A DNA stretch of 23,778 nucleotides. Origin: Spirochaetaceae bacterium. GTDB lineage: Bacteria; Spirochaetota; Spirochaetia; Treponematales; Breznakiellaceae. Numbering within the stretch: the stretch's first letter is position 1; every line of letters starts with the position of its first letter. A model generated the notes under the pieces. That model had not been told where the DNA came from, ran no database searches, and was given only the letters and a program-made list of their open reading frames with translations. The translations under genes and the position numbers were made by a program. The stretch lies in assembly GCA_031265015.1 (NCBI GenBank), contig JAISDG010000192.1:1-23778 (forward strand), in the 5' to 3' direction. Shown one piece after another: positions 15,459 to 23,778 of the stretch.

Positions 15459-17396
15459 TTATTTATCGTCCACAACTTCGTAATCGGCGTCTTCGGCGCT
15501 CTTGGTGTTGCCGTTGCCGCCCATATTGGGACCGCCGTCCCCGCCCATATTAGCGCCGCCGCCCATGTTGGGAGCGCCGCCCTGACCCTGGGCGGCCTGC
15601 TGTTTGTAAATTTCCTCAGCAATTTTGTAGGACGCCTGTTTAAGGGCCTCGGTCTTGTCTTTGATGGCCTGGAGATCACCGCCCTCCAGGGCTTTTTTAA
15701 GATCGGCGATGGCTTCTTCCGTTTTGGATTTGTCCGCGGCGGCGACCTTGTCGCCCAGATCCTTCATGTTTTTTTCGGTACTGTAGATCATTGAATCCGC
15801 TTCGTTATGAACTTCCGCCTTTTCCCGTTCCCGCTTGTCTTCCTCGGCGTGGAGTTCCGCCTCCTTTACCATCCGGTCGATGTCGGAATCGGAAAGGCCG
15901 GAGGAACTTTCGATGCGGATTTTCTGTTCCTTGCCGGTACCCAGATCTTTGGCGCTTACATGAACAATGCCGTTGGCGTCTATGTCAAAGGTTACCTCGA
16001 TTTGGGGAATCCCCCGGGGCGCCGGCGGTATGCCCACCAGGTCGAAGCGGCCCAGGACACGGTTCTGGTTTGCCATTTCCCGCTCACCCTGAAGGACCTG
16101 GATCGATACCGCGGTCTGACCGTCGGCGGCGGTGGAAAAGATCTGGCTCTTCCGGGTGGGGATGGTAGTGTTCCGGGGGATAAGCCGGGTCATCACGCCG
16201 CCCAGGGTTTCGATCCCCAGGGAAAGGGGAGTGACATCCAGGAGCAGCACGTCCTTTACATCGCCGGAAAGGATACTCCCCTGAATGGCGGCGCCGATAG
16301 CTACCGCTTCATCGGGGTTGACGCCCCGGTTCGGTTCTTTTTTGAACAGGTCCTTGACGATCTGCTGAACCGCGGGAATCCGGGTAGAACCGCCCACGAG
16401 GATTATTTCGTGGATGTCGTCGGCGGTAAGCCCCGCGTCGGCCAGCGCTTTTTTGCAGGGTTCCTTGGATCGCTCCAGCAGATCCGCCACCATCTGCTCA
16501 AATTTTGCCCTCGTAAGGCTTTTTTGCAGATGCTTGGGTCCGCTTTGGTCGGCGGTAATAAAGGGCAGGTTGATTTCCGTGGTCTGCATGGCGGACAGTT
16601 CTATCTTTGCTTTTTCCGCCGCTTCCCGCAGGCGCTGGAGGGCCATCCGGTCCTGGGCCAGGTCGATCCGCGTATCGTTCTTGAACTCGGTGATAAGCCA
16701 TTCCTGGATGCGGCGGTCGAAATCATCGCCTCCCAGATGGGTATCGCCGTTGGTGGACTTGACTTCAAAGACCCCTTCGCCCAGTTCGAGGATCGAAACA
16801 TCAAAGGTACCGCCCCCCAGGTCGTAGACAGCGATCATCCGATCCTGCTTCATTTCTTTGTTAAACCCAAAGGCCAGGGATGCGGCGGTGGGTTCGTTGA
16901 TGATCCGTTTTACTTCCAGGCCGGCGATCTTGCCCGCGTCTTTGGTAGCTTGGCGCTGGGCATCGTTGAAGTAGGCCGGTACGGTGATTACCGCTTCGGT
17001 AACGGCTTCGCCCAGGTAATCCTCGGCGGTCTTTTTCATCTTCTGGAGCACAAAGGCGGAGATTTCCTGGGGCGAATATTTTTTGCCCTCAATATCTACC
17101 CGCACATCATCGCCCTGTTCGGCAACTTTGTAGGGGACCAGCTTCATTTCGTTGCCCACCTCGGAATAACGGCGGCCCATGAAGCGCTTAATCGAATAAA
17201 CGGTATTTTCCGGATTGGTAATCATCTGGTTTTTTGCCGGCTGGCCTACCACCCGTTCGCCCTTGCTGGTAAAACCCACGATGGACGGTGTGGTGCGGCC
17301 CCCTTCCGAATTCTGGATAACTATGGGCTCGCCCCCTTCCAGGACTGCTACGCAGGAGTTGGTTGTTCCAAGGTCAATACCGATAATCTTTCCCAT
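15459..17396 (-). CDS. dnaK: molecular chaperone DnaK (Hsp70)
   Basis: ATP-dependent chaperone, 645 residues. The ATPase domain (about 1-380) has the signature strings IGIDLGTTNSCVAV, VYDLGGGTFDVSIL and ILVGGSTRIPAVQQIV. The linker VLLLDVTPLSLGIE leads to the substrate-binding domain (about 390-505), which contains GVMTRLIPRNTTIPT. A helical lid follows, then a disordered tail with three NMGG-type repeats, ending in the conserved acidic EDADYEVVDDK. AAGGAGAA (17404-17411) precedes the ATG, fixing the start. grpE ends 38 bases upstream, so grpE-dnaK are co-transcribed. It acts with GrpE and DnaJ in folding and stress recovery. A 627-codon open frame runs on the opposite strand; it follows from codon bias and is not considered a gene. 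Confidence 0.98.
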   Translation of the reverse strand: MGKIIGIDLGTTNSCVAVLEGGEPIVIQNSEGGRTTPSIVGFTSKGERVVGQPAKNQMITNPENTVYSIKRFMGRRYSEVGNEMKLVPYKVAEQGDDVRVDIEGKKYSPQEISAFVLQKMKKTAEDYLGEAVTEAVITVPAYFNDAQRQATKDAGKIAGLEVKRIINEPTAASLAFGFNKEMKQDRMIAVYDLGGGTFDVSILELGEGVFEVKSTNGDTHLGGDDFDRRIQEWLITEFKNDTRIDLAQDRMALQRLREAAEKAKIELSAMQTTEINLPFITADQSGPKHLQKSLTRAKFEQMVADLLERSKEPCKKALADAGLTADDIHEIILVGGSTRIPAVQQIVKDLFKKEPNRGVNPDEAVAIGAAIQGSILSGDVKDVLLLDVTPLSLGIETLGGVMTRLIPRNTTIPTRKSQIFSTAADGQTAVSIQVLQGEREMANQNRVLGRFDLVGIPPAPRGIPQIEVTFDIDANGIVHVSAKDLGTGKEQKIRIESSSGLSDSDIDRMVKEAELHAEEDKREREKAEVHNEADSMIYSTEKNMKDLGDKVAAADKSKTEEAIADLKKALEGGDLQAIKDKTEALKQASYKIAEEIYKQQAAQGQGGAPNMGGGANMGGDGGPNMGGNGNTKSAEDADYEVVDDK

Positions 17397-17434
17397 AATA
17401 TATTCTCCTTCATTTATTGTAATATTGTAAGCTC

Positions 17435-18163
17435 TTATTTGTTCTCGGGCATAACAACCTTGACTTTTGCAGGCCGTATTACCCGGTCTTTCAGGATATA
17501 TCCTTTGATAAAATCTTCCGCCACCACCGGTTCATCAGTATCGGCGGATTTTTCCATCATAATCGCCTCATGGCGGTTGGGGTCGAAGGGCTCGCCGGCG
17601 GAATCGAAACGTTTAAGCCCCCACTTGTTTTCCAGCTGGGAGACCAGGTTCTTTTCGATCATGGTGATTCCTTCGTACAGGCTGTTATAACCGGCGGCAA
17701 TCTGTTCGCCGTCACCGCCCGCCGCTTCCCGCTGGCTTTCCGCCGATTTAATCGCCCGTTCAAAATCATCAATAACCAAAATCAGATCCAGAAACAGCGT
17801 TTGGTTGGCATAATCAATGGCGCTCTGCTTTTCCTGGTTCATCCGCTTGCGGTAGTTTTCAAAATCCGCGGCTTTCCGCAGGTACTGATCATTGGCTTCG
17901 GCAAGTTTCGCTTCCAGTCCGGCAATGCGATCTTCCGCGCTCGGAGGCTGAGCCTCGCCAGCCTCTGTTTGCGGAGCGTCCCTGTTTTCAGCCGTAGTTC
18001 CGGCATCCGCTGCTTTTTCGGACGGCTGTCCGCCGCCGGTTTCCGGGGATTGTTCCGCCTGTTCAGGGATGGTACCCGGATCCCGGGTGTTTTCCGCCCC
18101 TTCCTCCGCGTCTTTTACCGTGTTTTCCGTAATTGTTGTCTCTTCCTTTTTATGTTTTGACAT
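17435..18163 (-). CDS. grpE: nucleotide exchange factor GrpE
   Basis: Releases ADP from DnaK to reset its cycle; cytoplasmic homodimer. The protein has 242 residues from the ATG at 18163. A longer frame from a TTG at 18220 exists, but the putative promoter (-10 at 18188-18193) lies inside that extension, so the ATG is preferred even though only a weak AAAGAA site precedes it. Residues 1-85 are an unusually long, Glu/Ala/Gly/Pro-rich, probably disordered tail. The long helix (LEAKLAEANDQYLRKAADFENYRKR), the four-helix bundle and the beta-wing (FDSAGEPFDPNRHEAI, with VVAEDFIKGYILKDRVIRPAKVKV) are clear GrpE signatures. It starts the grpE-dnaK-dnaJ set; no hrcA precedes it. Confidence 0.96.
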   Translation of the reverse strand: MSKHKKEETTITENTVKDAEEGAENTRDPGTIPEQAEQSPETGGGQPSEKAADAGTTAENRDAPQTEAGEAQPPSAEDRIAGLEAKLAEANDQYLRKAADFENYRKRMNQEKQSAIDYANQTLFLDLILVIDDFERAIKSAESQREAAGGDGEQIAAGYNSLYEGITMIEKNLVSQLENKWGLKRFDSAGEPFDPNRHEAIMMEKSADTDEPVVAEDFIKGYILKDRVIRPAKVKVVMPENK

Positions 18164-18187
18164 GGCTGATAGTTCTTTACATAATTG

Positions 18188-18216
18188 AAAATAATCATTT
18201 CTATGGTCGCGGTCAA
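18188..18216 (-). promoter_or_regulatory. housekeeping-type promoter of grpE-dnaK-dnaJ
   Basis: On the minus strand TTGACC (18216-18211) and TATTTT (18193-18188) are 17 bases apart. Transcription would begin near 18181, giving a leader of about 18 bases. No TTAGCACTC/GAGTGCTAA (CIRCE) dyad is visible anywhere in the 155-base gap to ftsK. Confidence 0.5.
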
Positions 18217-18318
18217 GCAAATTACCGGTGGAATTGAACTTTTTCTTAAGATTTCTTTCCAGCGGTGCGAGTATTTGCGTATCGGCCCCGGCGGTTACTT
18301 TCGGGAAGCCTCGTAAGC

Positions 18319-20901
18319 TTACGCGCCGCGGAGCAATTCCCGGGGTTTTGATCCCTGGGCGGGACCGACAACACCGCGGTGTTCCATTTCTTCTACCAGC
18401 CGGGCGGCGCGGTTATAGCCTATCTTCAGGCGGCGCTGGATATAGCTCGCACTGGCCTTTCCCTGCTGAAATACCACTTCCAGCGCTTTTTCATACAGGG
18501 GATCGTTCCCTTCGGAAAAGAGGGAAGCGTTTGAATCCTCTTCTTCCTCGTCATAAAAAATTTCATCGTCGATGTATTCCGGTTCTCCCAGGGTTTTGAC
18601 ATACGCTACCACCCGTTCTACCTCTTCTTCAGAGATAAACGCCCCCTGCATACGAATGGGGAAGGGATCCACCGCTCCGGCATAGAGCATGTCTCCCTTG
18701 CCCAGCAATTTTTCCGCCCCTACCATGTCAATAATGATCCGGCTGTCCATTTTGCTGGCCACCATAAAGGCAATGCGGCTGGGAATGTTTGCCTTGATAA
18801 GACCGGTAATCACATCAATGGAAGGGCGCTGGGTAGCCAGCACCAGATGTATTCCCACGGCGCGGCTCATGGCGGCCAGCCGGGCGACGGTGGATTCCAG
18901 TTCCTTGCCGGTAGTTGCCATGAGGTCGGCAAATTCATCTATGACCACCACGATGTAGGGCATGTGTTCCGCGGCGATGTTTCGTTCTTTAATCCGCTTG
19001 TTGTAGCTTTTGATGTCCCGGACTCCCATGGAGTCAAGGCAGGCGTAGCGGCGCTCCATTTCGTAGATGCAGTACTGCAAAGCCTGGAAGGCCCGCTTGG
19101 GTTCGGTGATTACCGGCGTCAGCAAATGGGGTATATCGTTGTACAGTTTAAGTTCCACTATCTTGGGGTCGATTAAAATAAGCCTGCATTTTGCGGGGGC
19201 AAGCTGGTAGAGAATTGAAAGGATCAGCGTGTTAACACAGACCGATTTTCCCGAACCGGTAGCGCCCGCAATCAGAAGATGGGGCATTTGGGTCAGGTCC
19301 ACGGTTACCGCTTCGCCGGTAATGCCTTTGCCCAGTACTACGGGAACTTCGCTTTTGTGGTGTTCCCTTTTATGACTCAGTTCCCCTTCGACAATCTCTC
19401 TGAAGGAAACAATATTCCGTTTTTTGTTGGGCACCTCGATACCCACGGCGTGTTTTCCCGGAATGGGAGCCACAATGCGGACGCTGGACGCCGCCAGGCG
19501 CAGGGCTATGTTATCCTGAAGGTTGACGATTTTTGAAAGCTTAACCCCCGGGGCCGGCAGGATTTCGAACATGGTGATTACCGGCCCTTTCCGGATTCCG
19601 GTTACTTCCGCCTGGATTCCGAATTCGCTTAACGTATCCTGCAGTATCCGGGCAGATCGTTTGGTTTCTTCATCCACAATCCAGTATTGACCGTCGGGGT
19701 ATTGATTAAGAATTCCCTCCACGGGAACTACATACGTTCCCTTCTGTTTTTTGTGGTTTTTTTTTACCATGCCGGGAACAGCAGCCGGCTTTAATTCCGC
19801 CGGAGGAAAATCTTCGATTACAGCGGAGGGTTCTAGGGCGGAGAGTTCGTCAACCGTATCAGTATCAAAGGGATCGGTTTCAAGAAAGTCCCCGGCAGCT
19901 AAATCATCTTCCTGAATTTTATCCGCAAAAGTATCCGCGGCATCCTCTGTATCCGCGACAATACCGGCGCCGTATTCCGGGGCGTCTTCCGCCGCTCCGG
20001 TTTCGGGCCCTTCTTTTTCCGTACCGGCGAAATGGGGTTCCAGATGTTCTATTTCGTCTAACGCTTCCTGTATAAGCCAGGGGGCTTTGCGGCTTATCTT
20101 GCCTGTCTGCGTATAGGGACTAAAGACCCCTGCGTCAAGGACAAGGACCTTGTCTTTGACCGGAACGTTCAGGGGTTCCGGAATTTGTCCGGCGGGATTT
20201 GCCGTGCCGCCGGCCGCCGGGCGCGGCGGCTCTTCTGCGCTTTCCCGGGTCTTTTCTTCTTCCAGTTTACGGAACACCGCGGGACTTTCCGGCGGTTTCC
20301 ATTCAGGCAGAATGAGCGCCTTTTCAGGGTTCGCCGTCTTTTTGATAACCGGTTCCACCTGGGGCGATTCTGCATGGGCCGGGTTTACATGAACCGGTTC
20401 GGCGGAGGGCGGTTCAATCTGCGGGGGAACGGGGTTTTCATGCCTGCCGAAAAAGAGGGAATGAAAGATCAGCAGGCCCAGACATTCCAGGATGGCGGCG
20501 GTGATCACCGCGATACTTAACCCGCTTCGTCCCAGCAGACCCAAAAAATCAAATTCCCTGCGGAGGGTTTCAAAATCCCGGATAAAGGAAAAGCCCAGGG
20601 CCAGGGTCAGAAAGGGAATAATCGTGGATGAAAGCAGAAAAATCCTTCCCGGCCTGAAGACGGGATCAATAAGAATCCAGGCCGCCCAGAAAAGGTAAAC
20701 CGGAATAATAAACGCAAACATCCCGTAAGCCCCGGCCAGCAGGCTGCCGGGACCGGTGTTGATAAAGGTCCACAGGAACAGGGATGCGCCGGTGGAAAGG
20801 AAAAGCAGAATCCCCCCCAGGATACAGGTGAAGGCCCCCAAAATGGAAACTACGCGTATTTTGAAGTCAGGCTTGTACAAAAACTCTGGATTGCTGGACA
20901 C
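18319..20901 (-). CDS. ftsK: DNA translocase FtsK/SpoIIIE
   Basis: Septum-located hexameric motor that pumps DNA during chromosome segregation; 860 residues. The N-terminal domain has about four membrane helices within residues 15-165. A long Pro/Glu/Asp-rich linker (about 170-385) leads to the alpha/beta translocase core. Walker A GATGSGKSV lies near 543-551 and Walker B VVVIDEFADL near 650-660, with ATQRPSIDVITGLIKANIPSRIAF after it. The C-terminal gamma winged helix (about 790-855) has ASYIQRRLKIGYNRAARLVEEME, the region that reads polar DNA signals (KOPS/SRS). The start is GTG at 20901 with a strong GGAGGGGG site (20906-20913). It follows the transglycosylase gene by 93 bases and precedes grpE on the same strand. 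The stop codon lies in the palindrome CGTAAGCTTACG (18312-18323). Confidence 0.95.
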   Translation of the reverse strand: MSSNPEFLYKPDFKIRVVSILGAFTCILGGILLFLSTGASLFLWTFINTGPGSLLAGAYGMFAFIIPVYLFWAAWILIDPVFRPGRIFLLSSTIIPFLTLALGFSFIRDFETLRREFDFLGLLGRSGLSIAVITAAILECLGLLIFHSLFFGRHENPVPPQIEPPSAEPVHVNPAHAESPQVEPVIKKTANPEKALILPEWKPPESPAVFRKLEEEKTRESAEEPPRPAAGGTANPAGQIPEPLNVPVKDKVLVLDAGVFSPYTQTGKISRKAPWLIQEALDEIEHLEPHFAGTEKEGPETGAAEDAPEYGAGIVADTEDAADTFADKIQEDDLAAGDFLETDPFDTDTVDELSALEPSAVIEDFPPAELKPAAVPGMVKKNHKKQKGTYVVPVEGILNQYPDGQYWIVDEETKRSARILQDTLSEFGIQAEVTGIRKGPVITMFEILPAPGVKLSKIVNLQDNIALRLAASSVRIVAPIPGKHAVGIEVPNKKRNIVSFREIVEGELSHKREHHKSEVPVVLGKGITGEAVTVDLTQMPHLLIAGATGSGKSVCVNTLILSILYQLAPAKCRLILIDPKIVELKLYNDIPHLLTPVITEPKRAFQALQYCIYEMERRYACLDSMGVRDIKSYNKRIKERNIAAEHMPYIVVVIDEFADLMATTGKELESTVARLAAMSRAVGIHLVLATQRPSIDVITGLIKANIPSRIAFMVASKMDSRIIIDMVGAEKLLGKGDMLYAGAVDPFPIRMQGAFISEEEVERVVAYVKTLGEPEYIDDEIFYDEEEEDSNASLFSEGNDPLYEKALEVVFQQGKASASYIQRRLKIGYNRAARLVEEMEHRGVVGPAQGSKPRELLRGA

Positions 20902-20994
20902 AATTCCCCCTCCGCTTCCGCTGTTACTACAGTATCGGTATTTTCCGGGACAGATTTAGCAGAGTCCGGGACGAAAGCCGGCCTTTGGGGCCGC

Positions 20995-23313
20995 TTAGTT
21001 AAAAATACTTGACACCACTTCGTGCATGGACATGCCGTAGTACAGGTAGCCATAGGCTGCCGCCGCCGCCATGACCCGCTTGCCGTAGTTCCGGGTTTCC
21101 GTGATGCTGATGGTTTCAACAAACAAATCTTCCGGCAGGGATGGGGCGGCCCGGCGGAACCGGCGAATCCGGGCAGGGCCCCCGTTATAGGCCAGCAAAG
21201 CCAGCATGGGGCTTCCCAGGCTGTCGGTGAGATCTTTCAGGTACACCGCTCCCATTTGAACGTTTATTTCCGGGTCCGTCAGGTCGATGCCGCCGTCCGC
21301 GGCAAAATCCGGGCCGCCCCGCTTTTTGATGACCGCGGCCACTTCTTTGGCGGTGGCGGGCATAAGCTGGGCCAGCCCCATGGCTCCCGCATGGGAAGCG
21401 ATGTCCGGGATAAAGGCGCTTTCGGTACGGATAAGGCCAAAAAACATCTGGGGATGCAGGCCGTTGGCCTGGGCATGTTTTTCGATAAGCTGGGAAAAGG
21501 GTTTGGGATAGTACAGTTCCAGATCCTCGGTTTCCATTATATAGCCGTCCCGGCGCATGTAGAGACCCACTATCTGGATCGATTCCAGATAACGGCCGGC
21601 TCCGGCAAAAGTTCCCGCCAGGGTCCGCATTTCGTACTTTGTATACCGGTCCATGTTTTCCCGCAGGTATTTCATGGCAGAGGAGCCCGCGCCAAAGTCA
21701 AAAAATTTAACGTAGAATTCCAGTTCCGCGCCGTTGGGAAACTGTACGGCGGTATTGCCGGCGCTGCCGCGTCCGTTACGGCCGCCGGTACCGGTTCCGG
21801 TGTTTTCCTCCGCGGGGATTACGGTTTTACCCAGGTACGAAGCGGCCAGCGCCCGGTAATAAAAAGAGGCGTTTCCTTCTTCATAGGCAATGGTAAAATA
21901 GGCGGCGGCGTTCATGCCCCGGCCGGAAACATAGCCCAAAGAAACGGCCCTGCCCATAAGATAGGCGTATCTGGCTACCGTAGCCCCGTCTTTACTGTTC
22001 CGGATGGCGGTAAACACATCCGCTACATCGTTCCATTTTTTTTCCGTCAGTAAATAGGTGGAAAGCCTGTCCAGGATGTCATAAAATTCATCATCCTGGT
22101 TCCAGCGGGACGCGTAGGTTTTAATCAGAGCCGGAACGGTTTCGGGTTTTTCCGTCATGGCGGAACTAAGGATATACCAGATGCAGGCGTCTTCCTGAAC
22201 CGCATCGGGGGCGATAGCCAGGGCCCTGGTAAAGAAATCCGCCGCTTCCCCGTGCCTGCTCTGCTGCCGCCTAATCCGTCCTGCGTAGAACAAAAGGGTA
22301 TACCGGATCGTTTTTTGTTCCGCCGGACCAAGCTGCGCGGGACTGTTCCTGCCTGTCCGGAGGGCGCTTTCCCAGCCGGTAAAGAGCGAGAACCCCGTTT
22401 CCCGTTTGGAAGGAACCGCCGCATAGGCGCGGCCCAGATCGCTTAAAAAGGCAGGGTACCGGAAAAACAACGCTTCCTGGGAAGTACGGATACTGTCAAA
22501 GTGGATCAGGGCTTCCGTATAGGCGCTGCTCAAAACCGCAAGCCTTCCCGCGGCGGCGGTTCTGTCCGCGGAAGAAAAGGCATATTCTCCGTTTGAAAGA
22601 ATTTCTTCATAGGCCCAGCGGTACGCCGGACCGGGAGGGGAGTCCAGGAGAAAGGGTTCGACTTCCTGGGAGGGAAGCAGCCCCGGGCTGCGCTGCATGA
22701 TCCCCGCCAGGAAAAACAGGGCCCTGTTCCAGGCTGCCATGTCCCCGCTTTCCCCCGGGTCACCGGCCCGGAGCTGCGCCGCCGCTTCGCCATAACGGCC
22801 CAGTACATACAGGGCCGTCCCATGAAGGGTAGCCAGTTCCGTTTCCGCGGCGGATTTGTTTTTTTGCAGCAGCCGCAGAATCCGTTCCGCCTGGGCGGTA
22901 TCCTTTAATTCGGCCAGAGCGGGAATGAGTTTCCGGGCCGCTTCTTTTTTTACCTTAACGATGGGACTGGTCAACGCCGCTTCAAAAAGCCGGGCCGAAC
23001 GCAGCCTGTCTCCGGCAGCTTCGGTCAGCAGCCCCGCGTAAAAGGGCGCGGAAGGATCCAGCCGGGACAGTTCGGGCATACGGGAAACTTCGGTCCCAAG
23101 GATAAAGCCGATGTCCCCCTTTTTAAGCCTCTGCGCAGCTTCCCCGGGGGAAATTTCCAGAACCGCGCTGGCCCCGCAGGAACTTAATGCCAGAATCAAA
23201 AAGAAGAGTACCAGGAAAACTTTGGAAACCGGCTTTTTAATCTCTGGGGAGGATGGTGAGTTCTGTGCCTCCAACGATAAGATTCGGATTAGATATTTTA
23301 TTTGACCGGACAA
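20995..23313 (-). CDS. lytic transglycosylase lipoprotein, Slt70 type
   Basis: Peptidoglycan-cleaving enzyme that forms 1,6-anhydromuramyl ends; probably lipid-anchored in the periplasm. The C-terminal SLT domain (about 610-760) has catalytic Glu631 in IRTESAF, then GAMGLAQLMPATA, LALLAYNGGPARIRR and ETRNYGKRVM, all family 1 motifs. The long N-terminal part (about 60-590) is helical and TPR-like, as the superhelical ring of Slt70. The given start, TTG at 23313, is the first conventional start codon but has no ribosome-binding site and overlaps the upstream gene by 77 bases. An ATT at 23241, sharing one base with the upstream stop, would begin directly with a compact lipoprotein signal (KKPVSKVFLV...LALSSC) and may be the true start. 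A TTG at 23274 is a third choice. All three keep the lipobox Cys. Confidence 0.88.
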   Translation of the reverse strand: MSGQIKYLIRILSLEAQNSPSSPEIKKPVSKVFLVLFFLILALSSCGASAVLEISPGEAAQRLKKGDIGFILGTEVSRMPELSRLDPSAPFYAGLLTEAAGDRLRSARLFEAALTSPIVKVKKEAARKLIPALAELKDTAQAERILRLLQKNKSAAETELATLHGTALYVLGRYGEAAAQLRAGDPGESGDMAAWNRALFFLAGIMQRSPGLLPSQEVEPFLLDSPPGPAYRWAYEEILSNGEYAFSSADRTAAAGRLAVLSSAYTEALIHFDSIRTSQEALFFRYPAFLSDLGRAYAAVPSKRETGFSLFTGWESALRTGRNSPAQLGPAEQKTIRYTLLFYAGRIRRQQSRHGEAADFFTRALAIAPDAVQEDACIWYILSSAMTEKPETVPALIKTYASRWNQDDEFYDILDRLSTYLLTEKKWNDVADVFTAIRNSKDGATVARYAYLMGRAVSLGYVSGRGMNAAAYFTIAYEEGNASFYYRALAASYLGKTVIPAEENTGTGTGGRNGRGSAGNTAVQFPNGAELEFYVKFFDFGAGSSAMKYLRENMDRYTKYEMRTLAGTFAGAGRYLESIQIVGLYMRRDGYIMETEDLELYYPKPFSQLIEKHAQANGLHPQMFFGLIRTESAFIPDIASHAGAMGLAQLMPATAKEVAAVIKKRGGPDFAADGGIDLTDPEINVQMGAVYLKDLTDSLGSPMLALLAYNGGPARIRRFRRAAPSLPEDLFVETISITETRNYGKRVMAAAAAYGYLYYGMSMHEVVSSIFN

Positions 23314-23778
23314 TAATAGGATACAAACGAGGGTTACGATAGAAGGCCTCCGAAATATCCCAGAGTGTATCGCCCCAGCGGACTTTGTAGACGATTCCTT
23401 CGGGAGGGATGGTTGTGGGCATATTAAACGAATATACCGGAGCAGAAGGGCGGTTTCTGTTTACCGCGGCCGGGGCCGGTTTCGGCGGTGTTTTGATAAT
23501 TTCCGTCCGTACCGGCGCCGGTACAGGAGGGGGTCTGGCCGGCTCCGGCTGTTCGGAAACTATCGCCGGCTGTTCAGGGACTACCGGCCCTTCGGAAACC
23601 GCCGGCGGCTGCTCGGACAGTTCCGGCCGGGCGGGCCGTGCCGGCCTTTCGGAGCCTGCCGCGGCGGTCAGGGACTGCCTGAACTCCGCGCCTCCTTCGG
23701 TCCGGAACAGGTAAAACCAGAGGCCAAGACAAAGTAAAGCCAGCGTCAGGCCGATAATAAGCAGCGCCACCCAGGGGA
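23237..23778 (-). CDS. LysM-domain membrane protein, N-terminus beyond the window
   Basis: The last 180 codons of an open frame that continues past the window end; a GTG at 23770 is available but lacks a visible ribosome-binding site within the window, so the start is probably outside. A membrane segment (VALLIIGLTLALLCLGLWFYLF) is followed by a Pro/Glu/Ala-rich linker with repeated SEQP-like units (about 90 residues). The C-terminal LysM domain has YKVRWGDTLWDISEAFYRNP and ends in NPNLIVGGTELTILPRD. LysM binds N-acetylglucosamine in peptidoglycan. The adjoining, nearly overlapping transglycosylase gene suggests that both act on the cell wall, possibly in one complex. Function beyond binding is unknown. 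Confidence 0.85.
   Translation of the reverse strand, partial: PWVALLIIGLTLALLCLGLWFYLFRTEGGAEFRQSLTAAAGSERPARPARPELSEQPPAVSEGPVVPEQPAIVSEQPEPARPPPVPAPVRTEIIKTPPKPAPAAVNRNRPSAPVYSFNMPTTIPPEGIVYKVRWGDTLWDISEAFYRNPRLYPIIVRSNKISNPNLIVGGTELTILPRD

Noticed and set aside
15807..17690. 627-codon open frame on the + strand opposite dnaK and the 3' end of grpE
   Set aside because: It is an exact antisense shadow of dnaK and part of grpE, has no ribosome-binding site or recognisable domain, and is explained by the GC-rich codon bias. Long open frames opposite dnaK are a known artefact.
18164..18220. N-terminal extension of grpE from a TTG at 18220
   Set aside because: The likely promoter lies inside it and the extra residues do not resemble GrpE; the ATG at 18163 is preferred.
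18312..18323. CGTAAGCTTACG palindrome at the ftsK stop codon
   Set aside because: A self-complementary 12-mer without a loop or T-run; part of it is coding sequence, so it probably has no separate role.
20979..20993. Short CGGCC/GGCCG hairpin after the transglycosylase stop
   Set aside because: Only five pairs and no clear T-run on the minus strand; not convincing as a terminator.
21022..22053. 343-codon open frame antisense to the transglycosylase
   Set aside because: Runs opposite the conserved SLT domain; no independent evidence of coding.

Overview
The window reads as chromosomal DNA of a spirochaete, probably a Treponema-like member of the termite-gut or Breznakiella lineage. This is inferred, not proven. 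The reasons are the loose treponemal lipobox sequences (LFSAC, LLCTGC), treponeme-like DnaJ and DnaK, a GC-rich bias at third codon positions, and the mix of xylose use with YesM/YesN-type signalling. I see no tRNA, rRNA, CRISPR array, insertion sequence, phage gene or attachment site. No gene-free stretch exceeds about 200 bases.

Bases 1-12,240 (+ strand) form a pentose-use locus. A good sigma70-type promoter drives xylB (xylulokinase) and xylA (xylose isomerase). After a long hairpin comes a sensory cassette: a membrane-anchored periplasmic sugar-binding protein, a YesM/LytS-type histidine kinase, and a YesN-type response regulator with an AraC output domain. This resembles the XylFII-LytS/YesN xylose-sensing system described in clostridia. 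Next come a XylF-type binding lipoprotein with its own terminator, then a ChvE-type binding protein, its ATPase (GguA/MmsA type) and its permease (GguB/MmsB type), closed by a strong terminator. The simplest model is that extracellular sugar is sensed by the anchored binding protein and kinase, the regulator activates the transporter promoters, the sugar enters through ChvE-GguAB, and XylA and XylB turn it into xylulose 5-phosphate.

Bases 12,290-14,073 (+ strand) hold a small unit with an apparently leaderless gene for an unrecognised lipoprotein, followed six bases later by uppP (undecaprenyl-diphosphate phosphatase). A convergent strand switch follows at about 14.1 kb.

Bases 14,151-23,778 (- strand), in transcription order, hold a LysM-domain membrane protein cut by the window edge, a lytic transglycosylase lipoprotein with an unusual start, an FtsK/SpoIIIE DNA translocase, and then grpE, dnaK and dnaJ. 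The first three concern cell wall and chromosome segregation. The last three are the Hsp70 chaperone set, with a housekeeping-like promoter before grpE and no visible CIRCE element. The 198-base dnaK-dnaJ gap holds a dense set of inverted repeats.

The most interesting points are the three distinct sugar-binding proteins around one transporter, the sensory cassette, the hairpin and missing ribosome-binding site before its first gene, the leaderless lipoprotein, the possible ATT start of the transglycosylase, and the interleaved inverted repeats between dnaK and dnaJ.
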